Origin: Siphonodentalium dalli
Lineage: Eukaryota; Mollusca; Scaphopoda; Gadilida; Siphonodentaliidae
Direction of reading: 5' to 3'
Length of the DNA stretch: 64,000 nucleotides
Assembly (NCBI GenBank): GCA_032622095.1
Contig: CP136062.1
Coordinates: 38,562,918 to 38,626,917 of the forward strand
The position numbers were made by a program, and so were the translations under genes. The notes under the pieces are model-generated. The model was not told the origin of the DNA. It saw only the letters and a program-made list of their open reading frames with translations, and searched no databases. How positions within the stretch are numbered: position 1 is the stretch's first letter; the number at the start of each line of letters is the position of its first letter. Positions 1-10,545 of this stretch are shown in pieces.

Positions 1-478
1 AATGGGAAGTAATTGCGGTTAAGCATAATAAGGAATGTCTTATTGCATTCTCATTGGGCTTAAGCGCAATTAGAGATTCCTTAAGTTATTGCGGTTAATC
101 GAAATTGTCTATTAAATGTGAATTTTGATTCCCATAGAGATCATCAATGATGTCTATGCGCAAGGGCGACGTGCCAATCTTCTCTATTGGGATTCCAATT
201 GTTGGCTCATTAAATATGCACATATGCTTAAGATACAGTCGCGCATGAAGCGCGCTCCCGTAAGTCGGGTTTTGGATCCCAGTTAATGAAAATATTATTG
301 AAATAATCGGTTTTCCCCAATAAACAACCATATATTCAATATACATGTTTTGGAGCAGAATTAGGCAGTCCATATTGGACGCCATCATGGAATTTATTTT
401 TTTTGGTTTAATTTTCACACATATTTATTAGTTATGTGGATGGAGTTCTCATTAAACCTCACATCCTTATATTGGTTA

Positions 479-957
479 CAGTAATGCCCAAAGTAATTGA
501 CCACTTAACCACATCAGAATTATTGGTAATTTTTCAGGATTTAAAATCCTGAAAAATTACCAATAATTATGCTGTGGTTAAGTGGTCAATTACTTTGGAC
601 ATTACTGTATGAGGATTGAGTTATCATTACACCTCAAATCCTTATATTGGTTACAGTAATGCCCAAAGTAATTGACCACTTAACCACAGCAGAATTATGG
701 GTATTTGTTCAGCATTTAAAATCCTGACAAATTACCCATTATTATGCTGTGGTTAAGTGGTCAATTACTTTGGACATTACTGTATGAGGATTGAGTTATC
801 ATTACACCTCAAATCCTTATATTGGTTACAGTAATGCTCAAAGTAATTGACTACTTAACCACAGCAGAATTATGGGTATTTTTTCAGCATTTAAAATCCT
901 GACAAATTGCCAATAATTATGCTGTGGTTAAGTGGTCAATTACTTTGGACATTACTG
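479..957. mobile_element. Three tandem copies of a 129-bp TA-flanked palindromic MITE
   Basis: Copies lie at 479-607, 654-782 and 829-957, each flanked by TA and spaced 175 bp apart. Each begins CAGTAATGCYCAAAGTAATT and ends with the reverse complement, so it folds into a long hairpin around a core near ATTTAAAATCC. The roughly 45-bp spacers between copies are also alike, so the array grew as a 175-bp tandem unit after one insertion rather than by three insertions. TA flanks and a CAGT start fit a Tc1/mariner-type MITE (inference). A half copy lies at 21251-21318. Copy B has the same array at 52534-53012. Confidence 0.85.
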
Positions 958-1509
958 TATGAGGATGGAGTTAAACCTCACATGAGTGTGTTGGGAATTT
1001 GGACCTTGACTTGGGACCTTTTGTTTTTAACGCGACAAATGCGCATACACCTTATACACAAATTTCTTATGTAACCAGAGTTTTTCTTGGATAAGATGAG
1101 TTTGAAGCCTGCTTACATTTCAAAATGTCGTCAGTTTTATATTGTCTGCAGCGGAACTCAACGCGTTGAACCAAAAGTTACAAAAGATAAAATGTGTATG
1201 TAACGAGACTATAATACAACTGAAAAAATAAATTGAGGGAGGGGTGGGCGATACAGGGAACTAAGGGATGAACCGATATAAATTTGTAGAGCAATAACGA
1301 CCAATGTTGACACATTATGCATCTGAACTCAGAGATCGACTCTACTGTTGCAACAAGGCTTTAAAATAGGGGGGTGTCAGAATCTTAGTCATCTCTATAT
1401 AGTGCCAGAATAATCATTTATGGACTTCTATAAGATGTTGGATTGGTTATATGGACTCGGAGAAAAGGTGGTTTGTACCGATGAACTGACATAAATTAGT
1501 GGAGCGATG

Positions 1510-3702
1510 TTGCATCGCGACTGTACTAAAGCAGCAATGATATCAAATTGGGGGGGGGGGGTCTGAAATTATCTATCTCTATAGATGGCACCAGGATTAT
1601 AAAGAAAGGAATAGCAATTGATATACGTATACGGTATACTATAGTAATACCATAGACATATAAGTGCAAGTATCACATGATAAAATATTACGTAACGTGA
1701 CTATACCGATGAAAGAAATAAATAAATTGGACCGGGATTAGAGGTTGGGTTGGTTATAAGTTGATAATTGGATATGGAATTCATACCGATGAAACGATAC
1801 AAATTAGTGGAGCGATAAAGACCAATGTTGACATTTATTCAGGCTACGCGGGAGAAAATAGGGGTTTATACGATAGACCGAAATAAATTTGTCGGGTGAT
1901 AATGACCAATGTTGACCTATAAAGTAATGCGACTGTACTGTCGGATAATTATCAGGTGTAACCGGTCAAATATGGACTCTAGTGACCAATATAGAACAGC
2001 TTAGAAAACATTCGCAGGGCCCTAAAATTTATTTAACACTGCATTTGCCATTAAAATCGATTTATGTCAATAAAACTGTCATTTTTCAAAATTTTAAGCT
2101 GAGACTTGGTGTGTATGGGTGGGATACCTACATATTCCTAAAATGACAGAGTACAGCACGTAATTATGTTTTAGATGGAAGAAATGAATTTTTTTCAATG
2201 ATAAAATTTAACATGGAATTTACCATTAAAATCGATTTATGTCGATAAAACTGTCTTTTTTTCAAACTTTTAGGCTGAGACTTGGTGCATGTGCGTGGGA
2301 TACATATATGTTCCTAAAATGACAGAGTCCATCGCGTAATTATGTTTTAGATGGAAGAAATTGAATTTTTTCGATGATAAATTTTAACATGGAATTGTCC
2401 CATTCAAATCTATTTATGTCGATAAAACTGTTATTTTTCAAAAATTTAAGCTGAGACTCGGTGTTTCTGCGTGGAATACCTATATATTCCGAAAACGGCA
2501 GGGTTAAGCACGTAATTATCTTTTAGATGGAAGAAATTGATTTGTTTCGATGATAAAAATCCAGCGTAAAATAATCGCCAATGGAGGCTTCTTGCATCGC
2601 GACTGTACTAAAGCAGCAATGATATCAAATTGGGGGGGGGGGGTCTGAAATTATCTATCTCTATAGATGGCACCGGGATTATATAGAAAGGAATAGCAAT
2701 TGATATACGTATACGGTATACTATAGTAATACCAAATTACCATAGACAAATAAGTACAAGTATCACATGATAAAATATTACGTAACGTGACTATACCGAT
2801 GAAAGAAATAAATAAATTGGACCGGGATTAGAGGTTGGGTTGGTTATATGTTGATAATTGGATATGGAATTCATACCGATGAAACGATACAAATTAGTGG
2901 AGCGATAAAGACCAATGTTGACATTTAGTCAGGCTACACGGGAGAAAATAGGGGTTGATACGATTGACCGAAATAAATTTGTCGGGTGATTATTAAATGA
3001 CCAATGTTGACCTATAAAGTAACGCGACTGTAATGTCGGATAATTATCAGGTGTAACCGGTCAAATATGGACTCTAGTGACCAATATAGAACAGCTCAGA
3101 AAACATTCGCAGGGCCCTAAAAATTAGTAAAATTTATTTAACACCGCATTTGCCATTAAAATCGGTTTATATCGATAAAACTGTCATTTTTCAAAATTTT
3201 AAGCTGAGACTTGGAGTGTGTGGGTGGGATACCTACATATTCCTAAAATGACAGAGTACAGCACGTAATTATGTTTTAGATGGAAGAAATGAATTTTTTT
3301 CAATGATAAAATTTAACATGGAATTTACCATTAACATCGATTTATGTCGATAAAACTGTCTTTTTTCAAACCTTTAGGCTGAGACTTGGTGCATGTGCGT
3401 GGGATACATATATGTTCCTAAAATGACAGAGTCCATCGCGTAATTATGTTTTAGATGGAAGAAATTGAAGTTTTTTCGATGATAAATTTGAACATGGAAT
3501 TGTCCCATTCAATTTCAAATCTATTTATGTCGATAAAACTGTTATTTTTCAAAGATTTAAGCTGAGACTCGGTGTTTCTGCGTGGAATACCTATATATTC
3601 TGAAAACGGCAGGGTTAAGCAAGTAATTATCTTTTAGATGGAAGAAATTGATTTGTTTCGATGATAAAAATCCAGCATAAAATAATCGCCAATGGAGGCT
3701 TC
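1510..3702. repeat. 1.1-kb tandem duplication (two units)
   Basis: Unit 1 is 1510-2591 and unit 2 is 2592-3702. Both start TTGCATCGCGACTGTAC, run through a 12-base G tract and a GGACCGGGATTAGAGG block, and end AATCGCCAATGGAGGCTTC. The two units differ by scattered substitutions and small indels, more than copies A and B of the large duplication differ from each other, so the tandem event is older. No reading frame of note crosses the units. Confidence 0.92.
2030..2562. repeat. About 175-bp repeat, three copies, inside each 1.1-kb unit
   Basis: The block ATTTATGTCGATAAAACTGT, then AAGCTGAGACTYGGTG, then TTTTAGATGGAAGAAATGA recurs near 2050, 2225 and 2400. The same triplet occurs in the second unit at about 3128-3673, and in copy B at about 54058-54590 and 55160-55698. 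The third copy is the most diverged. It is non-coding and of unknown class. Confidence 0.85.
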
Positions 3703-4341
3703 GCTTCGCATGGTTGGCAATTATCACGATACACAGGGAACACTTTGACGTTCGTACTCATATTTCACCAATTTTTGTACCTGGCTTTCCAATCCTAAGT
3801 TTCAAGGGGAAATGTCTAATTTTACTCTATTTGTCGTTATATACATATTATACATATTTATCACACCATTTGTTATTGATTTTCATAAAAATAAAAAAAA
3901 GAAGCCGAAGATGACATGTTTAAACTGTTTGAAGCACGAATTTGGCGATAACTTATCAGAGTACGTTATACTTGTGATAGTTACGTTACGCACACGTGTT
4001 CCAATATCCTATTGCGATAATCGCTTAACCCTTCAGTTTTCAACAGCATTTCAATTGGTTGAAATTAAAATTTCTCAAGTTCCAGCTCAACACGAATCTA
4101 GTGACCTAATTGGTAGAAATACTTTAGCAGTAATTCTTAGTTTTATAAGTCATAACTCTAATTTTATTGACGATACGAGCTCAACATCATAATATGTCAC
4201 TGTTTATGGCGGTGTTATCCAAACGTGTGCTTTGATAATGGTTATAATTTTATTTTGCGATCAAACGTCAGTGCAGCCCAGCAGAAACGCATAGGCACTA
4301 GTTCAATTCAGCAGAAACGCATAAGTCCTACGATTATAGTA
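3703..4341. other. No identifiable gene
   Basis: A short open frame (93 codons from the ATG at 3911 to 4192, plus strand) is intact in both copies of the large duplication, with the only difference noticed being silent. It has no recognisable domain and no matching promoter or splice context, so I do not call it a gene. A 15-bp motif, CAGCAGAAACGCATA, is repeated near 4279 and 4309. Confidence 0.4.
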
Positions 4342-4379
4342 CACCCACTGAACGCGCTTCGCGCGTTGGTCAGTGGGTG
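4342..4379. repeat. Short GC-rich hairpin
   Basis: CACCCACTGA at the left pairs with TCAGTGGGTG at the right around a GCGCTTCGCGC core. The copy B equivalent is at 56381-56418 with a single C-to-A change in the core. It directly precedes the fragment related to the foldback unit. Confidence 0.75.
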
Positions 4380-4389
4380 AAAAAGGTAA

Positions 4390-4565
4390 CAAATCACGTC
4401 CGGCCGCCATTTTGGCTGCCATCTTTAACGAGGAGTTCCAATTGTGGCACAGAAAAGTGGCGTTATATCTTAGCTTTACAAAAATGTATACATGTGTATA
4501 TATATGGGAAGATTGCATCAAACTAATTTAACGGAAATGACAGCCATCTTGGACGCCATCTTGAA
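4390..4565 (+). repeat. Diverged fragment of the foldback arm unit
   Basis: This block shares, in order, a GGCCGCCAT motif, the stretch around CAGAAAAGTG, a TTATATCTTAGCTTTAC-like stretch, ATATACAT-rich DNA and a GACGCCATCTTG end with 48990-49175. It therefore looks like an old dispersed copy of the unit that forms the large foldback at 40855-50000. The copy B equivalent is at about 56429-56604. Confidence 0.55.
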
Positions 4566-5619
4566 TTACAAATAAATGCTCAAAGCGAATGCTAGCGGAA
4601 TTTGGATATGTTATAGAGGATATATTCCTCTTCAATATGGTATACAAACTAACTTTTTCTAGGTCAAACAGGGTCAAACCGTTCATCGACCAATCTACAC
4701 TCGCAGATGTGTTTCGATAGTCAAATGTGACAGTCGCATGATTGTGTCTTACTATTATATTATATACATTGTATAAGTGGATCATGAATTCCGAAGAAGT
4801 CTGTCTGCCAGCATGATAATAAGGAATTTGGACATGAAACCAACAACCAACTTGCTTTTTACCAAAGGTACGGCTGCAAATCATTAGTATGTGACAAACG
4901 TGTCGCATTTACACGCACACTTTTCGAAATTACTACTAATAGTCCATTGGTTCCTCCAGATTATCCAGATACAAGTTCTGTTGTTAGTTATATCGGATAT
5001 GTGGAGCGCTATATAGTGAAGTGGTTATTATGTTGGATTATTGGATATATCACTATTTAGTGGTTCTAAAAGTAAATGTTAATTCGTTTAGTTTCATCGT
5101 TGGATTAGTGGTCCTGAGTACCTGTGAATATTTTCGGAACTGGATTAGCTTTGTGGAATAATCATATAAATGTAACTATTCTATAGTAGTTAATAAATAA
5201 TTCAACCAATGTATGTGTTACTAATGCCACCGCCTTCCGTTCGCCCTGTTGGTGTATATATATTGTATGTTTGGTAAATCACCCTAATTCCCAAGGCTGG
5301 CAAACTTCAGTGATATCCCGTTGTTCGACACGCGCCCCTCATAACAAACAAATCGCGCGGTCGTTTCAATGCAGCTTCAATTATTATACTGTATACTGTT
5401 CTACAAATTTTAGAAAGCTGTGGTCAGCTGGGCATTTTATAAATAGATAATGGGTTTTTCCTGTTATTTTTGGACGCATTAAAGTTGTACTGCGATCCCG
5501 AGCCCGGTAAAAGCTGTTGATGGAATTTCAATTTCGTTTATTTATTATCGTTGATTTTGGTTTATGATAAGCTATGCCAATTACAAATAGAAGTAATGAA
5601 AAATATAATTTGTAAAATG
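4566..5619. other. No identifiable gene or repeat
   Basis: A 126-codon open frame on the minus strand (4528-4908) is present in both copies but has no recognisable domain and starts inside the foldback-related fragment. The remainder is AT-rich DNA with no motif I recognise. Confidence 0.4.
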
Positions 5620-6030
5620 CGTATGTCAATTGATACATGTTGTCTGAGTGTAGTGTGAGACAGCCGAGTCAGCCACCGGTTCGTTAATTATGTGCTGATC
5701 GGCGTGACAGTTTGCAGTAGGTCCCCTATTTGCGGAGTTGTTTGCGAAAGTCCCCAAATTCGCGGAGATTCCTAAAATGGTCGAAATATGTTGATTTTAA
5801 TGAGGGAACGGTGCATATATCTCAATGTATACGTATTTTAAAGAGGTTAATCGGATACAGCTGAGTCCGCCACGGTTCGTTAATTGGTGCTGATCAGTGT
5901 GACAATTTGCAGTAGGTCCCTATTTGCGGAGATCCCCGAATTCGCGGAGTTCTCATAAAATGGTCGAAATATGTTGATTTTAATTAGGGAACAGGTGCGT
6001 ATATGTCAATTGATACGTATTTTAAACAAA
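5620..6030. repeat. About 188-bp tandem duplication, two copies plus a partial third
   Basis: The unit runs from GTATGTCAATTGATAC through CGAGTCAGCCAC, GTAGGTCCC, TTTGCGGAG and AAATGGTCGAAATATG. Starts lie near 5622, 5812 and 5998. The second copy has lost a short piece around the GCGGAG motif. The copy B equivalent is about 57772-58182. Confidence 0.85.
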
Positions 6031-6069
6031 TAACGACACGGTCATCATAATAGTGGTTTGTGTTCTATA

Positions 6070-6139
6070 AATCATATCATCGTCATCATCATCATCATCA
6101 TCATCATCGTCATCATCATCATCATCGTCATCATCATCA
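6070..6139. repeat. (TCA)n / (TGA)n microsatellite
   Basis: An interrupted trinucleotide run with occasional CGT units. On the minus strand it follows directly on the stop codon of the LINE fragment, so it reads as that element's simple-sequence 3' tail. Copy B (58223-58292) carries one extra trinucleotide. Confidence 0.9.
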
Positions 6140-6800
6140 AAATACGGAACAAGTCTTGCGACTTTTCGTCCAATAACATAATATGCAATGTTTGTTTACA
6201 AATATATGTATCGTCATTCGATATTTACTTGTGCGTAACTTGAACATATTACTAACTAATTCTTGTAAGAATGAGTCCATGTATATTTTGACTTGGTCGC
6301 GTGTTTGGGCCTCAACAGCGAAGTCTGGCAGAGAGTTCCAGCTATATACCACCCTCTGTGTGAAGATATATTTTCCTATGGCCTTGTTAACAATTGGCAT
6401 CTGTAGCTTGTTATTATGTCCTCTTGTTCTTCCTAATGAATGTCTTTCTAAAAGGTCACAGGCATTGATATTGTAATGACCATTCACCAGTGTATATACC
6501 TCGATTAGATCCTCTCTAAATCTTCGATATTTTAAAAAACAACAGATTGAGTCTTATCATTCGGTCTCGGTAGCATATAATTTTGATTTGACGAACTAGT
6601 TTCGTTGCTTTTCTTTGTATTTCTCTAACACAATGGTTTGATATTTGTGATGTGGGCTCCATGCAGAGTTACAGTGTACGATGATAGGTCTCACCATGCT
6701 TATGTAGAGCGATTATAAATTGTTGATGTCCAAGTTCGTGAAAGTTCTATATTGACTATGCCGATGATTTGAGAAGCTTTATTGTTTTAGGATATTGTAG
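6137..6800 (-). mobile_element. Decayed non-LTR retrotransposon, end of reverse transcriptase ORF
   Basis: Minus-strand translation from 6487 down to 6137 gives the typical tail of a LINE ORF2: LGRTRGHNNKL, then FTQRVVYSWNSLPD, then a closing FKIYMDSF-like helix. Further upstream, in shifted frames, are YRDRMIRLNL, ATKLVRQIK, SAWSPH and SLYISMVRP, the usual order of the region just before the ORF end. At least two frameshifts and an internal stop separate these, so it is dead and 5'-truncated. The ORF stop runs straight into a (TGA)n tract, as in RTE-like elements; CR1- or L2-like relatives remain possible. Copy B has the same remnant at 58290-58953. Confidence 0.85.
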
Positions 6801-7525
6801 GAAGGCTAACCTGGCCGTGTCAAATTGAGCTATGGCGATGGAATATCTCGCAGGACAACACATTTCGGGTTTTCGTGGGGTGTGTATTCGCTGGATGTCT
6901 TATAGTTGCAGTATGTAACTATTATGGCCGCGTTAATTGCGTTCGATGTTTAGGTATGAATAATGGCGTGAACACAATTTTTGATCCGTATTTAGAAGCT
7001 TTCTGGTTTGTTGATTGAGAAACCTGCAGTAATAAGCCGTAGTTTTTTGTAATAATTTGAAGGATTAGTTGTTTTAACGGAATTCTGAGGCGGTGCATTC
7101 AGGTAACCAATATATTTTATATTATAATTTATATTTATGGCTAATAATATGATCTTGAGGGCGTTACCATTTCTGACTATGGTTTTCTTGTGGCAGTGTG
7201 GTGGGGGAAAGCAGAGCGCTGTTCGTGCCCCAGTGGCCTCTGGCAATTGAAGCTGCTTCGAAGCGCCATTGCGATTTGTCTGTTGTGAGGTGCGTGTGCC
7301 TAACAACGGGCGCTTTAAAGAGGGAACAGTCCGCGTTGTCTCGGACATATCCATTCACATTCAACGGCGATAGGAACATTATAATCACGTTGTTGGGCGT
7401 AACTAACCGGCTATTATGTCTAATCGCGGCCATCGCACGGATTGTGCGTCGTGGTCAAACACGTTCAATGGCACATTTTCATTTGATTGCATTATGTGGG
7501 ATCAATTGTGCTCTATGTCGGTCAC
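6801..7525. other. No identifiable gene; locally GC-richer DNA
   Basis: Overlapping open frames occur on both strands (7198-7554 plus, 7164-7433 minus) in both duplicate copies, but the proteins match no family I know. The region between 7190 and 7460 is visibly richer in G and C than its surroundings and leads into the GC-box below, so it may be upstream promoter DNA. Confidence 0.35.
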
Positions 7526-7604
7526 AGCACGCGAATAGTTCTTTACCAGAATAAATCTCTTGTCTTCGACTCGATTTAATCTGGTAAAGAACTATTCGCG
7601 TGCT
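7526..7604. repeat. 25-bp perfect inverted repeat with 29-bp loop
   Basis: The arm at 7526-7550 (AGCACGCGAATAG followed by TTCTTTACCAGA) is matched exactly in reverse complement at 7580-7604. Both copies of the large duplication keep it intact (59679-59757). It sits about 30 bp upstream of a GC box. A tiny foldback element or a structured regulatory site are both possible. Confidence 0.9.
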
Positions 7605-7631
7605 CTAACTATTACGGATAATCTCGATTTA

Positions 7632-7643
7632 GCCCCGCCCCGC
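7632..7643 (+). promoter_or_regulatory. GC box (candidate promoter)
   Basis: GCCCCGCCCCGC is a canonical Sp1-type GC box in an otherwise AT-rich window. An inverted CCAAT box (ATTGG) follows near 7691, and the candidate first coding exon begins about 130 bp downstream. No TATA box is evident. It is present unchanged in copy B at 59785-59796. Confidence 0.45.
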
Positions 7644-7772
7644 AATCAGAAGGAGGATCGAGCGCATGTGGAATTTCAAATTCTCGGTGATTGGTGAACC
7701 ATCATTTTGACACGACGCGGTCTCTTCGTTTACCCAGTCGAACGCGGACGACCCACCAGTGACACACCAGGT

Positions 7773-7815
7773 ATGGCGTTCAGAGTAATACTGTTTGCGT
7801 CCACAGTTCTAACCG
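7773..7815 (+). CDS. Candidate first coding exon with signal peptide or signal anchor
   Basis: The ATG at 7773 has a G at both -3 and +4. It opens a short reading frame, MAFRVILFASTVLT, that ends in phase 1 at a strong donor (G|GTAAGT, intron starting 7816). The peptide has one arginine followed by a hydrophobic stretch, as in a signal peptide or a short type II membrane anchor. Upstream lie a GC box and an inverted CCAAT box, giving a coherent TATA-less promoter and first exon. No downstream exon was found. It is identical in copy B at 59926-59968. This is inference from signals only; with 14 codons a chance match cannot be excluded. Confidence 0.4.
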
Positions 7816-7847
7816 GTAAGTCTGGGTAAGGACACAGGTACATGTAA

Positions 7848-8062
7848 CAAATATTTTATTACTCAAGAGGGAGGTCAAGTGATCAATTTTTAATGGGGAT
7901 TTCCATGCAAATCTGAGGAGCAAAAGTTACAGAGTTGCACATACTTCTGAGTGTGACTTGATGTGGTATTGAAAATAACATGGACTGTAACATTGTGTAT
8001 TTATCTGGCGGGTACGCTTGGAACTTGTTCCATTATAATCACACTGAGATCCGCGAACTCGA
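7848..8062 (+). repeat. Inverted repeat, left arm (partner 11690-11985)
   Basis: A block containing GAGGGAGGTCAAGTG, AAAGTTACAGAGTTGCACA, TGTGACTTGATRTGGTATTG and CTGGCGGGTACGCTTGG recurs in reverse complement at 11690-11985. The arms bracket about 3.6 kb that includes the TTAA-flanked element and the ATGGTAC array. The copy B left arm is at about 60001-60215; its right arm lies beyond the window. Confidence 0.8.
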
Positions 8063-8254
8063 ACAACGGTTGAAAACTCGGAACAACCGTTAACATTGAC
8101 GGACGGAAAGTGTAATTTTTATGATATATACCCATGCAATGTGCCATAATTCAAATATTTTCCGAGTTCATTGTGTGTGTATATAATTGTTCTATTGCAT
8201 GATCGTCAAATCTCCAGTGTTTAATCAAATTTGTTTGTATATATGGGCTGTTAA

Positions 8255-9191
8255 GGGCTTTGTGGACCCAATTTTTTCAAAATTTCCCAAAATTTTATAG
8301 AGTCCAAATAAAGAATTCTGTTCATGTATATTAGTAATAATAGAAACCATACCCATTGATGAAACATTTTGAGAGTATACTTCATGGTGGATTATGTTAG
8401 AAATACAAAATGTGAACTTTATTGAGATTTGAAAAAATAACATTTACAGGCAATGGTCCAAGAAAAACAAAGTCCATATCTAAGAATCAAATATGGGAGT
8501 ATGTACTGACCACTGTGATGAATGATGTAATACAAAACAATATTATATTTCTTGAGTGTTCTTTGTTAAAATTACTTTGAACCGGTTGTTGACAAATGAT
8601 ATACTATCTTCATAATATGGTTGACTGAGTGGCAGCAGTTCATGGGACAACCTTTCATGGCTGATGTCCAGTCTAGTGTGAATGGCTTTGACCTACTTAC
8701 TAGAATTAGTGTGGTGATCTGGTAGGGGTTTGGTTGAGGATTAGCATTATATTGTCAACAGAGTCCAGAGCAGTTACAATGGTCAGCTGTTAACCAGTGC
8801 CTGCTACCACCCACATAGCTAATATTTAAGCAAGTATATATCATTTGTCAACAACCGGTTCAAAGTAATTTTATAAAAAAAACACTCAAGAAATTTTATT
8901 TGTTTGTGTATTACATCATTCATCACAGTGGTCAGTACATATTCCCATATTTGATTCTCAGATATGCATGGACTTTGTTTTTATTGGGCCATTGCCTGTA
9001 AATTTTATTTTTTTAAATCTCAATAAAGTTCACATTTTGTATTTCTAACATAATCCACCATGAAGTATACTCTCAAAATGTTGCATCAATGGGCATGGTT
9101 TCTATTATTACTAATATACATGAATATAATCCTTTGTTTGGACTCTATAAAATTTTTAGGAAATTTTGGAAAAATTGAGTCCACAAAGCCC
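8255..9191. mobile_element. TTAA-flanked element with ~370-bp inverted repeats
   Basis: TTAA precedes (8251-8254) and follows (9192-9195) an element starting GGGCTTTGTGGACCCAATTT. Its left arm (to about 8627) is matched in reverse complement at about 8829-9191, leaving a spacer of about 200 bp. TTAA flanks suggest piggyBac-type transposition (inference). Small ATG frames inside are by-products of the arms. In copy B (60408-61493) the spacer has gained two insertions. A second family member lies at 13350-14673. Confidence 0.8.
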
Positions 9192-9430
9192 TTAAGGACT
9201 TTGCTAACCCAATTTTCCCCAAATTTGATGGAGTCACAATAAAGGTTTATGTTCACTTTTATTAGTAATCACAGTAACCAAACCCATGAATGCAACATTT
9301 TAAGAGTATAATTCATGGTGAAATATGTTAGAAATACTAAATGTGAAATTTATAGAGGTTTTTTAAATCAATTTTTGCGAACCCAAGATCAATAAACACA
9401 AAGTCCATATCGGAGAAATAAAATATGGCA
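9192..9430 (+). repeat. Extra, diverged arm of the same element family
   Basis: Directly after the right-hand TTAA, the sequence starts again as TTAAGGACTTTGCTAACCC and follows the left-arm order (AGTCCATATC, AATATGG, TGTACTGA) with many differences. It shares the TTAA with the preceding element, so three arms sit in a row in orientations plus, minus, plus. Confidence 0.7.
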
Positions 9431-10144
9431 ATGTGTACTGAATATTGCGAAGTAAATCCTGCTGATGAAATTTGATGGCTAAATGGCCCATGTTAGTTGA
9501 AACCCCATCTATAACATATTGCATGCATTATAGTATGCCATCAACCGACTATTGTGGTTATATAGCACATAGTTTTATTTCCCCAAATGAACAACCATAT
9601 ACAAATTGTGATATTTTGAGGCAGTATTCTGCATCCTTCCTTTAGTATAAACATGTGTAGAATGAAACCCACGAATAGAATCGTATAAATTGTTACAAGC
9701 TCAAAGTGATTATACTAGGTACCACACTATTATATATAGACAAAAACAAGTATATGCACACTTTATATAGCTTAGCACTCTTATACCATAGCGCGAATAC
9801 AGCGCGGAACGGATGCGCCTGTCTTATTTATTAAGCTGCGTTCACGTACATGTACATGCGTTTAACACATGCGTTTAAGCTATGCATGTTGCGTACACCT
9901 TTCACATAAGTGCGTTGAACTATCCGTTAGCTTTGCGCATAACGCAAGCGTTTCACACCCATGTAAAGCATTTAGCTCCATTCGCTTGTTCAAAATGGAT
10001 TCATTTAGAGTCAATATCCCGAGCAACAGTTGTGGACCGAGAATACTTGGTCTAATTATATTGTAGAATAATCCAGTCTAATATGACAAAAGACACTTTA
10101 CAACGGCATCAACAGTTTTCTGTAACATTGTAGTTTACCCTAGT
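9431..10144. other. No identifiable gene
   Basis: AT-rich DNA. A cluster of near-repeats based on TGCGTTYA and ACATGCGTTTAA occurs at 9836-9975 and resembles a stretch after the array near 10605, so the array may be the core of a larger element. Confidence 0.35.
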
Positions 10145-10545
10145 ACGTACTTTCCATGGTACCATGGTAGTACAATGGTAGTTATCACTTTGCCGTGGTA
10201 ATACCACGCGGGGTAGTATACCATACTACAATGCATGGTAGTACCAACTGTAACCAAAAGCATGGTGAAGTACTTTAGTACAATGCCATGGTATAGTACA
10301 TGGTATATATAAATTTAACGTGGTTGTACCATGGTAGAATACCGTGGTAGTACTATACTGACATGGTAGTACAAAAATGCCATTGTAGTATCATGATAAG
10401 TAGGCTCCTACCCTAGTAGAGTTCCAATGAATCATGGCAGTACCATGGGAAATATAACTTATAGTACCATGTTAGTACGACACTACCATGATATTACCAC
10501 GGTATAGTACCATGATAGTACCATTGTAGTAACATGGTATTACGA
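10145..10545. repeat. Degenerate ACCATGGTAGTA array
   Basis: About 400 bp made almost entirely of variants of TACCATGGTAGTAC in both orientations. ACCATGGT is self-complementary, so the array can fold in many ways. Spacing between motifs is irregular. It is intact in copy B at 62447-62847. Confidence 0.85.

Noticed and set aside
3812-4192. 126-codon open frame (93-codon form identical in copy B)
   Set aside because: No recognisable domain or splice context; conservation between copies A and B only reflects the recent duplication.
4528-4908. 126-codon minus-strand frame, also in copy B
   Set aside because: It begins inside a fragment of the foldback unit and shows no family features.
6058-6243. 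Poly-isoleucine open frame
   Set aside because: It translates the (TCA)n microsatellite.
7198-7554. 118-codon plus frame overlapping minus frames of 89 and 120 codons
   Set aside because: Overlapping frames in a locally GC-richer segment, where stop codons are rarer; no domain on either strand.
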